A stretch of DNA of 63,223 nucleotides, from positions 1 through 63,223 of the forward strand of contig CASETM010000066.1 of the NCBI GenBank assembly GCA_949290865.1, read 5' to 3'. Below the pieces are notes generated by a model. That model ran no database searches, was not told the DNA's origin, and saw only the letters and a program-made list of their open reading frames with translations. Below are positions 7,580 to 14,625 of the stretch, one piece after another. Source of the DNA: an uncultured Bacillota bacterium (GTDB lineage Bacteria; Bacillota_I; Bacilli_A; Erysipelotrichales; Coprobacillaceae). Each line of letters opens with the position of its first letter. Position 1 is the stretch's first letter. The position numbers and the translations under genes were made by a program.

Positions 7580-9439
7580 CTATTTCAAATATTTTTTTAT
7601 TAGCCGATTTAATTCCTTGGGTTTATAGTGAAGTCTATCAAGAGGCATCGCTGTGAGATTTATTAAATCACTCAGTGCCTGACTTCCATTATAGAGTGAC
7701 ATGTATTCTACATCATGAATGTTGACAACGTTCATGTTTCTTAATGTTGTAATCAGATTCTGTGTCGTAATATGACCTTCATTTCTATTGAGTCTTGTTT
7801 CAAGCAGCCTGTAGACAAGGAGGGCTGTGTAACATATCAGAAAATGCGCACGTATCCTATTTTCCAGTCTGTGATTGATTGGACGTCCGTCAAAGTTGGT
7901 CTTCATGATCCTGAAACACTCTTCGATCATGTATCTCTTTTTTGATATGGTCAATATATCCTTTGCTGGATCGGTCAGATTCGTTGCTACCGCATAATAT
8001 CCATCATATTTTTCTTCTTCGGCAATCTTGTCTTCGTCGAGAATATATTCAATATCAGCTTCTTCTCCTGATTTTGTCTTCACTATCCTTTTTAAAAATC
8101 TTTTGACGTCATTTGGACCTTTTTTGATTTCCTCAGGATCTTTCGATTTGCTTAATTTCCTTGCTCGCTCTATCTGTCTGTTGCGTATCGTTCTTTGGTA
8201 TTCCATTATCTTTCTGGAAAAACTAACGATGATATACTGCTTGAGATTTCCCTTTGCCTTTCTCTGGACTTTTTTGCCATTCTTCAATGTAACTTCCTCT
8301 GTCAGGCCTAGATCGACCAGTTTATCGGCAGGTATAATCTTGTAGGCATGATCGTTATATAGTCCAAGGTTTTTCTGATCTTTTCTATCAAATGTTTTCA
8401 TCTTGTTGATGGTAACAGGTGTATCATCAGATAAAAGTCGATAGTCATAATCGTTGAAGACAGCTTCCTTCAGGGTATTGCTTAGTTTTTTTAATGATTG
8501 GGTCACGATAAAGGCTCTGCCACCCATGCTGTTGAATTTCCTGATGTCGGTATAGCCGAGTCCGGCATCAGCACAGTAAATGAATTTGGCATTGGGTATC
8601 ATTTTGGCAATTTCCTTTTCAAGAGGAACGGCTGTCGTTGTTTCGCTTGTATTTCCTGAGTGAAGGCACATGCTGATGGGAATGCCATCTCTATCCATGA
8701 ACAGTCCCATTTCGACAATAGGGTTGGGTCTATGTTCCTTGCTGACACCATACTGTCTCAGTCCATTGATGACTTCTCCAGTAACTTCATCAACGATTTC
8801 ATGATCAGCCTGCTCTGTTTCGCAGTAGAAGTTGGTACAGTCATAGTAGAGAACAGAGGTATCTCTTTCTACGATGCTGTTGCTTTGTCTAAACAGCCAT
8901 GACAGATAATCATCATAGCTGCTTTCAAGGACATCCATGAAACGGAGAATATGATGATAGTCAAACTGTGGCTGTTCATAATAGATATCCTTCTTGTTCC
9001 ACATGCCATATTTGGACATGGGATCAAGAATTCTGGCATATGTCAAAAAGCGGGAGATTGTATAACAGTCAAAAGTGATTTTCAGGTCTGATGTCTTGTC
9101 CTTGAAGAATTTTTTAAGATTCAGCCCAGCCATTGTCTCCTGGAGAAGGAAATAACCTATATTGAGATAGGTCGAGGCAGAAGCGGGATTATCTGTTTTC
9201 TGAACCTTCTCATTAAAATCGGCAGTTATATTATAGGAGACCCTGCCAACACGATATTCATCATTCCATTCCTTGATTTTTTGTCTCACATAGGCTTCAG
9301 GATCATCAGTGATTTTAAGAAGTTCAGAATGTTTGCCGAAATTGATGATGCTTCTAGTTGTCACTTTCTTGCCATTTCTAATGCCCTGCTGACCATAATA
9401 GGTCGGATCCTTAAGACGTTTGTCAAAATACAGCTTCAT
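7580..9439 (-). CDS. IS1634-family (IS4-like DDE) transposase
   Basis: A 619-residue DDE transposase. Acidic motifs are visible in VLYYDCTNFY and YCADAGLGY, and the YMIEECFRIMKTNF segment matches the Y-R-E-K type signature of IS4-like enzymes. The N-terminal residues resemble the usual IS1634 opening (Tyr/Gly/Lys-rich beta segment). I take ATG 9439 because GGGTGAT sits 10 bases upstream; an in-frame ATG at 9454 lies only seven bases after the predicted transcription start. No frameshift or internal stop is seen, so the gene appears intact. Confidence 0.9.
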   Translation of the reverse strand: MKLYFDKRLKDPTYYGQQGIRNGKKVTTRSIINFGKHSELLKITDDPEAYVRQKIKEWNDEYRVGRVSYNITADFNEKVQKTDNPASASTYLNIGYFLLQETMAGLNLKKFFKDKTSDLKITFDCYTISRFLTYARILDPMSKYGMWNKKDIYYEQPQFDYHHILRFMDVLESSYDDYLSWLFRQSNSIVERDTSVLYYDCTNFYCETEQADHEIVDEVTGEVINGLRQYGVSKEHRPNPIVEMGLFMDRDGIPISMCLHSGNTSETTTAVPLEKEIAKMIPNAKFIYCADAGLGYTDIRKFNSMGGRAFIVTQSLKKLSNTLKEAVFNDYDYRLLSDDTPVTINKMKTFDRKDQKNLGLYNDHAYKIIPADKLVDLGLTEEVTLKNGKKVQRKAKGNLKQYIIVSFSRKIMEYQRTIRNRQIERARKLSKSKDPEEIKKGPNDVKRFLKRIVKTKSGEEADIEYILDEDKIAEEEKYDGYYAVATNLTDPAKDILTISKKRYMIEECFRIMKTNFDGRPINHRLENRIRAHFLICYTALLVYRLLETRLNRNEGHITTQNLITTLRNMNVVNIHDVEYMSLYNGSQALSDLINLTAMPLDRLHYKPKELNRLIKKYLK

Positions 9440-9467
9440 AAAATAATCACCCATCCCTTATAAGAGT

Positions 9468-9496
9468 ATTATACCATAAACATACAACACATACAA
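9468..9496 (-). promoter_or_regulatory. Transposase promoter
   Basis: On the minus strand TTGTAT (9496-9491), a 17-base spacer and an extended -10 TGGTATAAT (TATAAT at 9473-9468) lie just ahead of the transposase start. Confidence 0.7.
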
Positions 9497-9519
9497 CTAC
9501 TATAGAAAATAAACTTGAC

Positions 9520-9549
9520 AAAAAAATACTGTGTTTATCACAGTATTTT
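9520..9549 (-). terminator. Hairpin guarding the transposase against read-in transcription
   Basis: A perfect 11-bp stem (AAAATACTGTG 9523-9533, CACAGTATTTT 9539-9549) is followed on the minus strand by a run of T residues. It lies between the element end and its promoter, where insertion sequences often block outside transcription. Confidence 0.6.
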
Positions 9550-9582
9550 GATTTTTATAAGTAGTTAAGTGTCGAAAACCCG

Positions 9583-9689
9583 TTTTTTTTTATCATCTCT
9601 ATTTTAACATAATTTCATTAACATGAATGCTGTTAATAAATAATTACAATGAAATAAAACTTTTTTTATTGGTCTTTTCATGATAAAAT
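9583..9689 (+). repeat. Right 107-bp direct repeat (target duplication) of the IS1634-type element
   Basis: Perfect copy of 7375-7481. It lies directly upstream of the aminotransferase gene; a TATAAT box is formed at 9689-9694 across its right edge, so the gene keeps its own upstream region despite the insertion. Confidence 0.9.
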
Positions 9690-9778
9690 ATAATCTATAA
9701 AATTCGTTATGATAGGGAATCATTTACGAAAAATAACAGTATTGAACTGTTAGAAAATTTTAAGACGAGGTAAAGAAT

Positions 9779-11017
9779 ATGAAAACATTTGTAAGAGAAA
9801 ATATTGATCACAGTCCTATTGTTGACAATGTCTTCAAAATTGTCAGTCTGGCAAATGAGGCAATTGCGAAAAAGGGGAAAGAAAATGTTGTTAACGCGAC
9901 AATAGGTTCACTTTATGACGAAGATGGACAACTTGTCGCATTGGATACAGTTTTTAATACTTACAACAGTTTGGATAACAGAACAAAAGCAAAATATGCG
10001 GCAAGTTTTAATGGTAATCCTAATTTTAGACAGCAGGTCTATAACTGGGTATTTCAGGATGTTAAGATAAATCTGGCACACAGTGTCATCGCTACTCCAG
10101 GAGGGTCAGGAGCAGTCAGTTCAACAATTCTCAATGTTTTAGATGAAGGGGAAACATTGATCATTCCACATATTGCCTGGGGGAACTACCGTTCAATGGC
10201 AACGATTGCCAACTGTAAAGTTGCAACTTATCAGATGTTTGATGGAGATGCTTTCCACTTAGACAGTTTTAAAGAAGTATGCAGCGACATTATGAAAAAA
10301 CAGGGAAAAGTTTTAGCAATCATCAATGATCCATGTCATAATCCTACTGGTTATTCGATGACCGTAGAAGAATGGGAAAAGCTTATTGCTTTCGTTAATG
10401 AATTGTCGCAAGAAGGACCAGTTATTCTGTTGGATGATATTGCTTATATTGATTATGCCTATGATCTGGCTGTATCACGTAATTATATGAAGACTTTTAA
10501 TCAGATTGGTGAAAACGTCATGATCGTTATTGCCTTTTCATGCTCAAAGACACTGACGTCATATGGTTTAAGATGCGGTGGAGCTGTTATTCTGGCCAAG
10601 GAACAGCAAAGTGTCAGAAATCTGGAAATTCTGATGGAAAAACATGCTAGAGCCAGCTGGTCAAATATTCCTAACGCAGCAATGGAAAATTTTGTTAAAG
10701 TCACAACAGAACATAAAGACGCATTTAATGAAGAAAAACAGAAATATATCAGCCTACTGAAACAAAGATGTGAAATTTTCAAATCTGAAGCAGACAGTTG
10801 TGGATTAGCATATTATCCATATAAAGAAGGATTCTTTGTAACTTTAAAGATAGAAGATGATGATTTGCTGACACGTTTCCATGAAGCTATGCTGGCACAG
10901 GATATTTATACAATTAAAGTCAATAAAGGAATCCGTGTGGCTTTATGTTCATTGTCTATTGACAAATGTCAAGGCCTTGCCCTTAGAATGAAAGATATTT
11001 TAGAAAGCTTGAAATAA
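9779..11017 (+). CDS. PLP-dependent class I/II aminotransferase
   Basis: Cytoplasmic fold-type I aminotransferase (412 residues). The pyridoxal phosphate lysine is Lys257 in FSCSKTLTSYGLRCG; NPTG at 188-191 and LLDDIAYIDY (Asp220, Tyr223) complete the cofactor site. A glycine-rich TPGGSGAVSS at 107-115 binds the phosphate. It resembles aspartate/aromatic-type enzymes but has no marker that fixes the substrate. GAGG precedes the ATG by nine bases. Its stop overlaps the acylphosphatase start by one base (TAATG), so the two form an operon. Confidence 0.85.
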   Translation: MKTFVRENIDHSPIVDNVFKIVSLANEAIAKKGKENVVNATIGSLYDEDGQLVALDTVFNTYNSLDNRTKAKYAASFNGNPNFRQQVYNWVFQDVKINLAHSVIATPGGSGAVSSTILNVLDEGETLIIPHIAWGNYRSMATIANCKVATYQMFDGDAFHLDSFKEVCSDIMKKQGKVLAIINDPCHNPTGYSMTVEEWEKLIAFVNELSQEGPVILLDDIAYIDYAYDLAVSRNYMKTFNQIGENVMIVIAFSCSKTLTSYGLRCGGAVILAKEQQSVRNLEILMEKHARASWSNIPNAAMENFVKVTTEHKDAFNEEKQKYISLLKQRCEIFKSEADSCGLAYYPYKEGFFVTLKIEDDDLLTRFHEAMLAQDIYTIKVNKGIRVALCSLSIDKCQGLALRMKDILESLK

Positions 11018-11292
11018 TGACATTGACAAGAAGAGAATACCATTTTAAAGGCAGGGTCCAGGGTGTTGGTTTTCGCTATCGATGTATGACCATTGCTAAA
11101 AGACTAAAGCTGACAGGATTTGTTAAAAATGAATATGATTATTCTGTGACAGCGCAAATTCAGGGTGAACAGGAAGTTATAGAAAAAATGATCGAACAGT
11201 TATTTCAGGAACCTTTTATTCGGATAGATCATATAACCTGTCATGAATTACCTGTTATTAAAAATGAATCATCATTTGATGTAAGGTATTAG
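11017..11292 (+). CDS. acyP: Acylphosphatase
   Basis: Small (91 residues) cytoplasmic enzyme hydrolysing acyl phosphates. The signature GRVQGVGFRYR includes catalytic Arg20, and Asn38 in GFVKNEYDYSV is the second catalytic residue. The loop after Asn38 has YDYS in place of the common PDGS, a small deviation. It is translationally coupled to the aminotransferase and followed by a terminator. Confidence 0.9.
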   Translation: MTLTRREYHFKGRVQGVGFRYRCMTIAKRLKLTGFVKNEYDYSVTAQIQGEQEVIEKMIEQLFQEPFIRIDHITCHELPVIKNESSFDVRY

Positions 11293-11311
11293 ATAGAGAC
11301 GGAAAAGAACG

Positions 11312-11341
11312 AATCATGGACAGCTAGTCCATGATTTTTTT
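11312..11341 (+). terminator. Terminator after acyP
   Basis: Ten-base-pair stem AATCATGGAC (11312-11321) with GTCCATGATT (11327-11336), 5-base loop, then T residues. Confidence 0.85.
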
Positions 11342-11433
11342 ATATCCACGTAGCGTAGACACATTCTTTATATGGCGTGTTGTAAAATTTCGGAACTTTT
11401 TGTAGGATGAGGGAGGATAAGGAGTTTTGAATT

Positions 11434-11547
11434 ATGGATAATGTAAAAATAGGAAAACTGATTGCAAAAAGAAGAAAAAACAGGGGATTGACGCAAAGTC
11501 AGCTGACTGAAAAACTAGGGGTTTCCAATAAGACAGTTTCAAAATGA
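11434..11547 (+). pseudogene. 5' fragment of an XRE-family HTH regulator gene interrupted by the island
   Basis: ATG at 11434, behind GGGAGGATAAGGAG, opens an XRE helix-turn-helix: KIGKLIAKRRKNRGLTQSQL, then KLGVSNKTVSK. The frame meets TGA at 11545-11547 exactly where the family has Trp (SKWE). The family's next residues ExGxGLPDISLLIDLA are found in frame at 16529 onward, at the start of the gene beyond the island. This fragment is therefore read as the front part of the 16544-18427 gene. Joining at the shared GAGAAA restores the frame except for the TGA codon. Confidence 0.8.
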
Positions 11548-11641
11548 GAAACTGGAGTTTCCCAAACAAAAGGATATTAAGAAATAACCTGTGTTTACCT
11601 GCTTGCAAAATATAAATATTCTGCATATAATCAAACACGAA

Positions 11642-11679
11642 TTGTAATCATTGACATTACAACAAAACAATCTTATAAT
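11642..11679 (+). promoter_or_regulatory. Promoter and operator of the Rrf2-family regulator gene
   Basis: TTGACA (11651-11656), a 17-base spacer and TATAAT (11674-11679) make a consensus sigma-A promoter. The -35 box lies inside a 21-bp palindrome at 11642-11662: TTGTAAT, seven bases, ATTACAA. The same palindrome occurs twice upstream of the SnoaL gene. It is the likely Rrf2 binding site, implying autoregulation. Confidence 0.8.
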
Positions 11680-11714
11680 CTTTATATGAAAAAATAAGAA
11701 AGTGAGGAAATTTT

Positions 11715-12161
11715 ATGCAAATTTCAAGTCGTTTTACAATCGCAGTTCACATATTTGCATGTATAGATACTTTTGAGAAAGATTTTAAAATAACAAGCGA
11801 TTTCCTAGCGTCAAGTGTGAATGTCAATCCTGTTATTATTCGTAAAATATTATCACAATTAAAAACAGCAGAACTTGTAACCGTTCAACGAGGTAGTGGC
11901 GGAGCAACGATAGCAAAAAAACTTGATGAAATTAGTTTTCTTGACATATATCGAGCCGTAGATTGTGTTGAAAAAGGAGAATTGTTTCACTTCCATGAAA
12001 ATCCAAATAGCAACTGCCCTGTTGGAAGAAATATTCATAATGTTTTGGATAGCAAACTTGAACAAGTACAAAGTGCTTTAGAGAATGAATTAAAAAAAAT
12101 TACATTAGCTGATGTAATGAAAGATACGCAATACTATATCGCAAAAGAAAATAAGAAATAG
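11715..12161 (+). CDS. Rrf2-family transcriptional regulator
   Basis: A 148-residue winged-helix repressor of the Rrf2 family (YwnA/IscR/NsrR relatives). The N-terminal MQISSRFTIAVHIFA is the family opening, and helix-turn-helix residues run to about 60, ending in RGSGGATIAKKL. Cysteines are only Cys16, Cys84 and Cys101 and do not form the closely spaced triplet of Fe-S cluster members, so thiol-based or ligand sensing is more likely than an IscR-type cluster. Ribosome binding site GTGAGG precedes ATG. It is the first gene of the island and probably controls the genes downstream through the shared palindromes. Confidence 0.9.
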   Translation: MQISSRFTIAVHIFACIDTFEKDFKITSDFLASSVNVNPVIIRKILSQLKTAELVTVQRGSGGATIAKKLDEISFLDIYRAVDCVEKGELFHFHENPNSNCPVGRNIHNVLDSKLEQVQSALENELKKITLADVMKDTQYYIAKENKK

Positions 12162-12202
12162 TTTTTGACACTCTATATAGAACAGGTTTCTCGTAAGAGA
12201 TT

Positions 12203-12226
12203 ACCCTAATATATAGGGTGTTTTTC
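12203..12226 (+). terminator. Terminator after the Rrf2 gene
   Basis: Six-base-pair stem ACCCTA/TAGGGT with a short AT loop, followed by TGTTTTT. It isolates the regulator transcript from the cargo promoter. Confidence 0.65.
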
Positions 12227-12254
12227 TATGCAGAAAAAAATTTTAAAAACTTTG

Positions 12255-12317
12255 TTGTAACTATTGACATTACAACAAAACAGAATTATACTTTAGTTGT
12301 AATCAAGAGAGTTACAA
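12255..12317 (+). promoter_or_regulatory. Cargo promoter with two Rrf2-type operators
   Basis: TTGACA (12264-12269), 17-base spacer, TATACT (12287-12292). One palindrome (12255-12275, TTGTAAC-N7-ATTACAA) covers the -35 box. A second (12297-12317, TTGTAAT-N7-GTTACAA) covers the start-site region. Spacing and half-sites equal those of the operator at 11642. Binding at both would block RNA polymerase. Confidence 0.8.
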
Positions 12318-12385
12318 CGAATGAGGTCAATATTATGACACTATTTTCAAAACTGTTCAACAAAAATTTAAAGGAGGAAACAAAC

Positions 12386-13159
12386 ATGACACAGATTGAA
12401 AAAGCATTAGAACTTATTAACACATTTGCAACAGGAGATACGAAAAAGGCTGAATCTCTTTTAGCTGAAGGTTATATTCAGCATAACCTTGCTTATGGTA
12501 CAGGACGTGATGCCTTTGTAGGCAGTGTTGCTTATTTAGCATCTGCACCAATAAAAACTACTGTAAAAAATATTCGTGCATTTGAAGATGGAGACAAAGT
12601 ATTTCTTCACACGGTTTATAACTTTGCTGGAGCTGGTGAACAGGTTGCATTTGATATTTTCCGTTTCGACAACGATGGAAAAATAGTAGAACATTGGGAT
12701 AATCTTGCAACAAAAGCTGAACCAAATCCATCAGGGCGTACACAGATTGACAATGTATCAGAAGTGACAGATTTGGATAAAACAGAAGAAAATCGTCAGA
12801 TTGTCAAAGATTTTTTATTCGATGTAATGCTGGGAAACAATGCTCAAAAAACACCAGAATACTTTGACGGAGATATTTATATTCAGCATAACACAGGTAT
12901 TGCCGATGGTTTATCTGGACTTGGTGCAGCATTGGAAGCCTTAGCAAAAGAAAATATTCAGATGATTTATACAACTGTTCATCAAGTATTGGCACAAGGA
13001 AATTATGTACTGGCTGTCAGTGAGGGAACATTTGGTGGTGCGCCTACAAGCTACTATGATTTATGGCGAGTAGAAAATGGTAAGATTGCGGAACATTGGG
13101 ACGTAATGGAAACAATCGCAGACAAATCCACTTGGCAAAATGCAAACGGTAAATTTTAA
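12386..13159 (+). CDS. Tandem SnoaL/NTF2-like domain protein
   Basis: A 257-residue cytoplasmic protein made of two SnoaL-like (NTF2-fold) domains, roughly 1-120 and 130-257. Each repeats the same landmarks: a YIQHN segment (LAEGYIQHNLA and GDIYIQHNTG) and a closing FRF/LWR-x-GKIxEHWD strand. Such folds bind small hydrophobic ligands or act as cyclases/isomerases; no function is assigned to this pair. AAGGAGG eight bases ahead decides for ATG 12386; an ATG 17 codons upstream (12335) would add a short leader. It is the first gene behind the double operator. Confidence 0.8.
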   Translation: MTQIEKALELINTFATGDTKKAESLLAEGYIQHNLAYGTGRDAFVGSVAYLASAPIKTTVKNIRAFEDGDKVFLHTVYNFAGAGEQVAFDIFRFDNDGKIVEHWDNLATKAEPNPSGRTQIDNVSEVTDLDKTEENRQIVKDFLFDVMLGNNAQKTPEYFDGDIYIQHNTGIADGLSGLGAALEALAKENIQMIYTTVHQVLAQGNYVLAVSEGTFGGAPTSYYDLWRVENGKIAEHWDVMETIADKSTWQNANGKF

Positions 13160-13167
13160 GGAACACC

Positions 13168-13198
13168 ATAAGCAGAGTTAAAAAATAGCTCTGCTTAT
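13168..13198 (+). other. Hairpin between the SnoaL and split-barrel genes
   Basis: A perfect 10-bp stem (ATAAGCAGAG 13168-13177, CTCTGCTTAT 13189-13198) with an 11-base A-rich loop. Few T residues follow, so partial attenuation or RNA stabilisation is as likely as termination. The genes beyond it have no other visible promoter. Confidence 0.5.
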
Positions 13199-13220
13199 TC
13201 TGTACATGGAGGCTAGAGAA

Positions 13221-13844
13221 ATGAACACAAACACTTATTTAGAGTATTTAATAAATCAAATACATACGGTTATCATGGCAACAACAGACAATTTGGGTAA
13301 TCCTTTTACTTGTGTGATTGATATTATGGATTTTGACGAGCATGGTTTATATTTTCTAACAGCAAAAGGAAAAAGTTTTTATGAGCGATTAAAACAAAAT
13401 GGCACAATATCTTTGACAGGTTTACAGGGTAACGCTACTCTTTCCAGCAAATCAGTCACGATACATGGAAAAGTAAAAGAAATAGGCTCTTTTCGTTTAT
13501 CATCACTTTTTGAAAAAAATCCATATATGTATGAAATCTATCCAACAAAAGAAAGTCGTAAGGCTTTAACCGTTTTTCAAATATATCAAGGAAACGGAGA
13601 GTTTTTTGATTTGAGTGTGCAACCGATTTTCAGAGAACAATTCTCTTTTGGTGGTAGTAGAATTGAAAAAAAGGGGTTGTTTTATATCAATGATAACTGT
13701 ATGAATTGTAGAAAGTGCATTTCTGTTTGTCCTCAAAAATGTATCGTTTATAAAAATAACCAAACAACTATTTTACAGGAGCATTGTCTGCATTGTGGAA
13801 ACTGCTACAACATTTGCCCTGTAAAAGCTGTTGAAAAGGAGTGA
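13221..13844 (+). CDS. Pyridoxamine-phosphate-oxidase-like flavin split-barrel protein fused to a 2x[4Fe-4S] ferredoxin domain
   Basis: Residues 1-130 match the FMN-binding split barrel of the PNPOx family (VIMATTDNLGNPFTCVIDI, YFLTAKGKSFYERLK). The C-terminal 55 residues carry two complete [4Fe-4S] motifs: CMNCRKCISVCP and CLHCGNCYNICP. Together they suggest a small flavoprotein that exchanges electrons through iron-sulfur clusters, an oxidoreductase in the cytoplasm. GGAGG precedes ATG 13221. The stop lies seven bases before the macrodomain start, so it belongs to the same operon as the sirtuin. Confidence 0.85.
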   Translation: MNTNTYLEYLINQIHTVIMATTDNLGNPFTCVIDIMDFDEHGLYFLTAKGKSFYERLKQNGTISLTGLQGNATLSSKSVTIHGKVKEIGSFRLSSLFEKNPYMYEIYPTKESRKALTVFQIYQGNGEFFDLSVQPIFREQFSFGGSRIEKKGLFYINDNCMNCRKCISVCPQKCIVYKNNQTTILQEHCLHCGNCYNICPVKAVEKE

Positions 13845-13851
13845 TAAACCT

Positions 13852-14625
13852 ATGACACAGGAAGAACGTTTACATTATCTAATACAGTATTTATTAAGCG
13901 AAGATAGTCAATATAAAGAACTTTTTATTCCAAACAACGAAAAAGATAAGAAAAGGTTGTTGCGTTCGTTAATGAATGTTCGTCCACCGAAAGAGATTTC
14001 ACAAGAGTTTTTAGAAATACAAGATTTATATTTACAAGAAGAATTTCAAAACCAAACTATTACATCATTAAAAGATTTGAGTTGCAAAAAAGCACAAGTT
14101 TATTTATGGAAAGGCGATATTACAAAACTGAAAGTAGACGCTATTGTAAATGCTGGAAATAGTGCTTTGTTAGGGTGTTTTATACCATGTCATAACTGTA
14201 TTGATAATGCAATTCACTCTTACGCAGGTGTTCAGTTACGGTTAGAGTGCCAACATATTATGGAACAACAAGGAACATCAGAACCAACAGGAAAGGCAAA
14301 AATCACAAACGGTTATAATCTTCCTGCAAAATATGTGTTGCATACGGTTGGACCGATTGTTCAAGGGAAATTGACAGAAAAAGACTGTAAATTGTTAGCG
14401 TCCTGCTATCGTTCTTGTCTTAAAGTGGCTGACGAACATCAATTAAAGTCAATAGCCTTTTGTTGCATATCGACAGGAGAATTTCATTTTCCAAATGATA
14501 TTGCAGGAAAAATCGCAGTTGATACAGTAGAACGCTATTTAAAAGAAACAAATTCAAAAATCGAGGTGGTATTCAATGTTTTCAAAGAAGAAGATTATAA
14601 AATCTACAAGCGATTATTGGGATAG
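13852..14625 (+). CDS. Zinc-type macrodomain, protein-ADP-ribose hydrolase of the SirTM system
   Basis: Removes ADP-ribose from proteins, reversing the partner sirtuin. The macrodomain spans about residues 82-257. It contains VNAGNSALLGCF and PCHNCID, whose Cys109, His114 and Cys116 correspond to the zinc ligands of the zinc-dependent class found in Staphylococcus and Streptococcus SirTM operons. AGVQLRLEC, YVLHTVGPIV and CCISTGEFHFPN are further class markers. The helical N-terminus (1-80) is also typical. AAGGAG precedes the ATG at 13852. The sirtuin start lies 50 bases inside this gene, so the two are translationally coupled. Confidence 0.92.
   Translation: MTQEERLHYLIQYLLSEDSQYKELFIPNNEKDKKRLLRSLMNVRPPKEISQEFLEIQDLYLQEEFQNQTITSLKDLSCKKAQVYLWKGDITKLKVDAIVNAGNSALLGCFIPCHNCIDNAIHSYAGVQLRLECQHIMEQQGTSEPTGKAKITNGYNLPAKYVLHTVGPIVQGKLTEKDCKLLASCYRSCLKVADEHQLKSIAFCCISTGEFHFPNDIAGKIAVDTVERYLKETNSKIEVVFNVFKEEDYKIYKRLLG

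Larger units (their letters stand above)
7482..9582 (-). mobile_element. IS1634-family insertion sequence, complete
   Basis: A 2,101-bp element bounded by 16-bp imperfect inverted repeats: CCCGTTTTCGACACTT at the left and, read inward from the right, CGGGTTTTCGACACTT. One transposase gene fills it. Hairpin terminators lie just inside each end. The flanking 107-bp repeats are identical, so insertion is recent. It sits between rarA and the aminotransferase gene and breaks no coding sequence. Unusually long, variable target duplications have been reported for IS1634 in Mycoplasma mycoides. Confidence 0.9.

Noticed and set aside
12218-12385. Longer N-terminus for the SnoaL-like protein
   Set aside because: It would translate through the promoter and both operators; AAGGAGG right before 12386 gives a better start.
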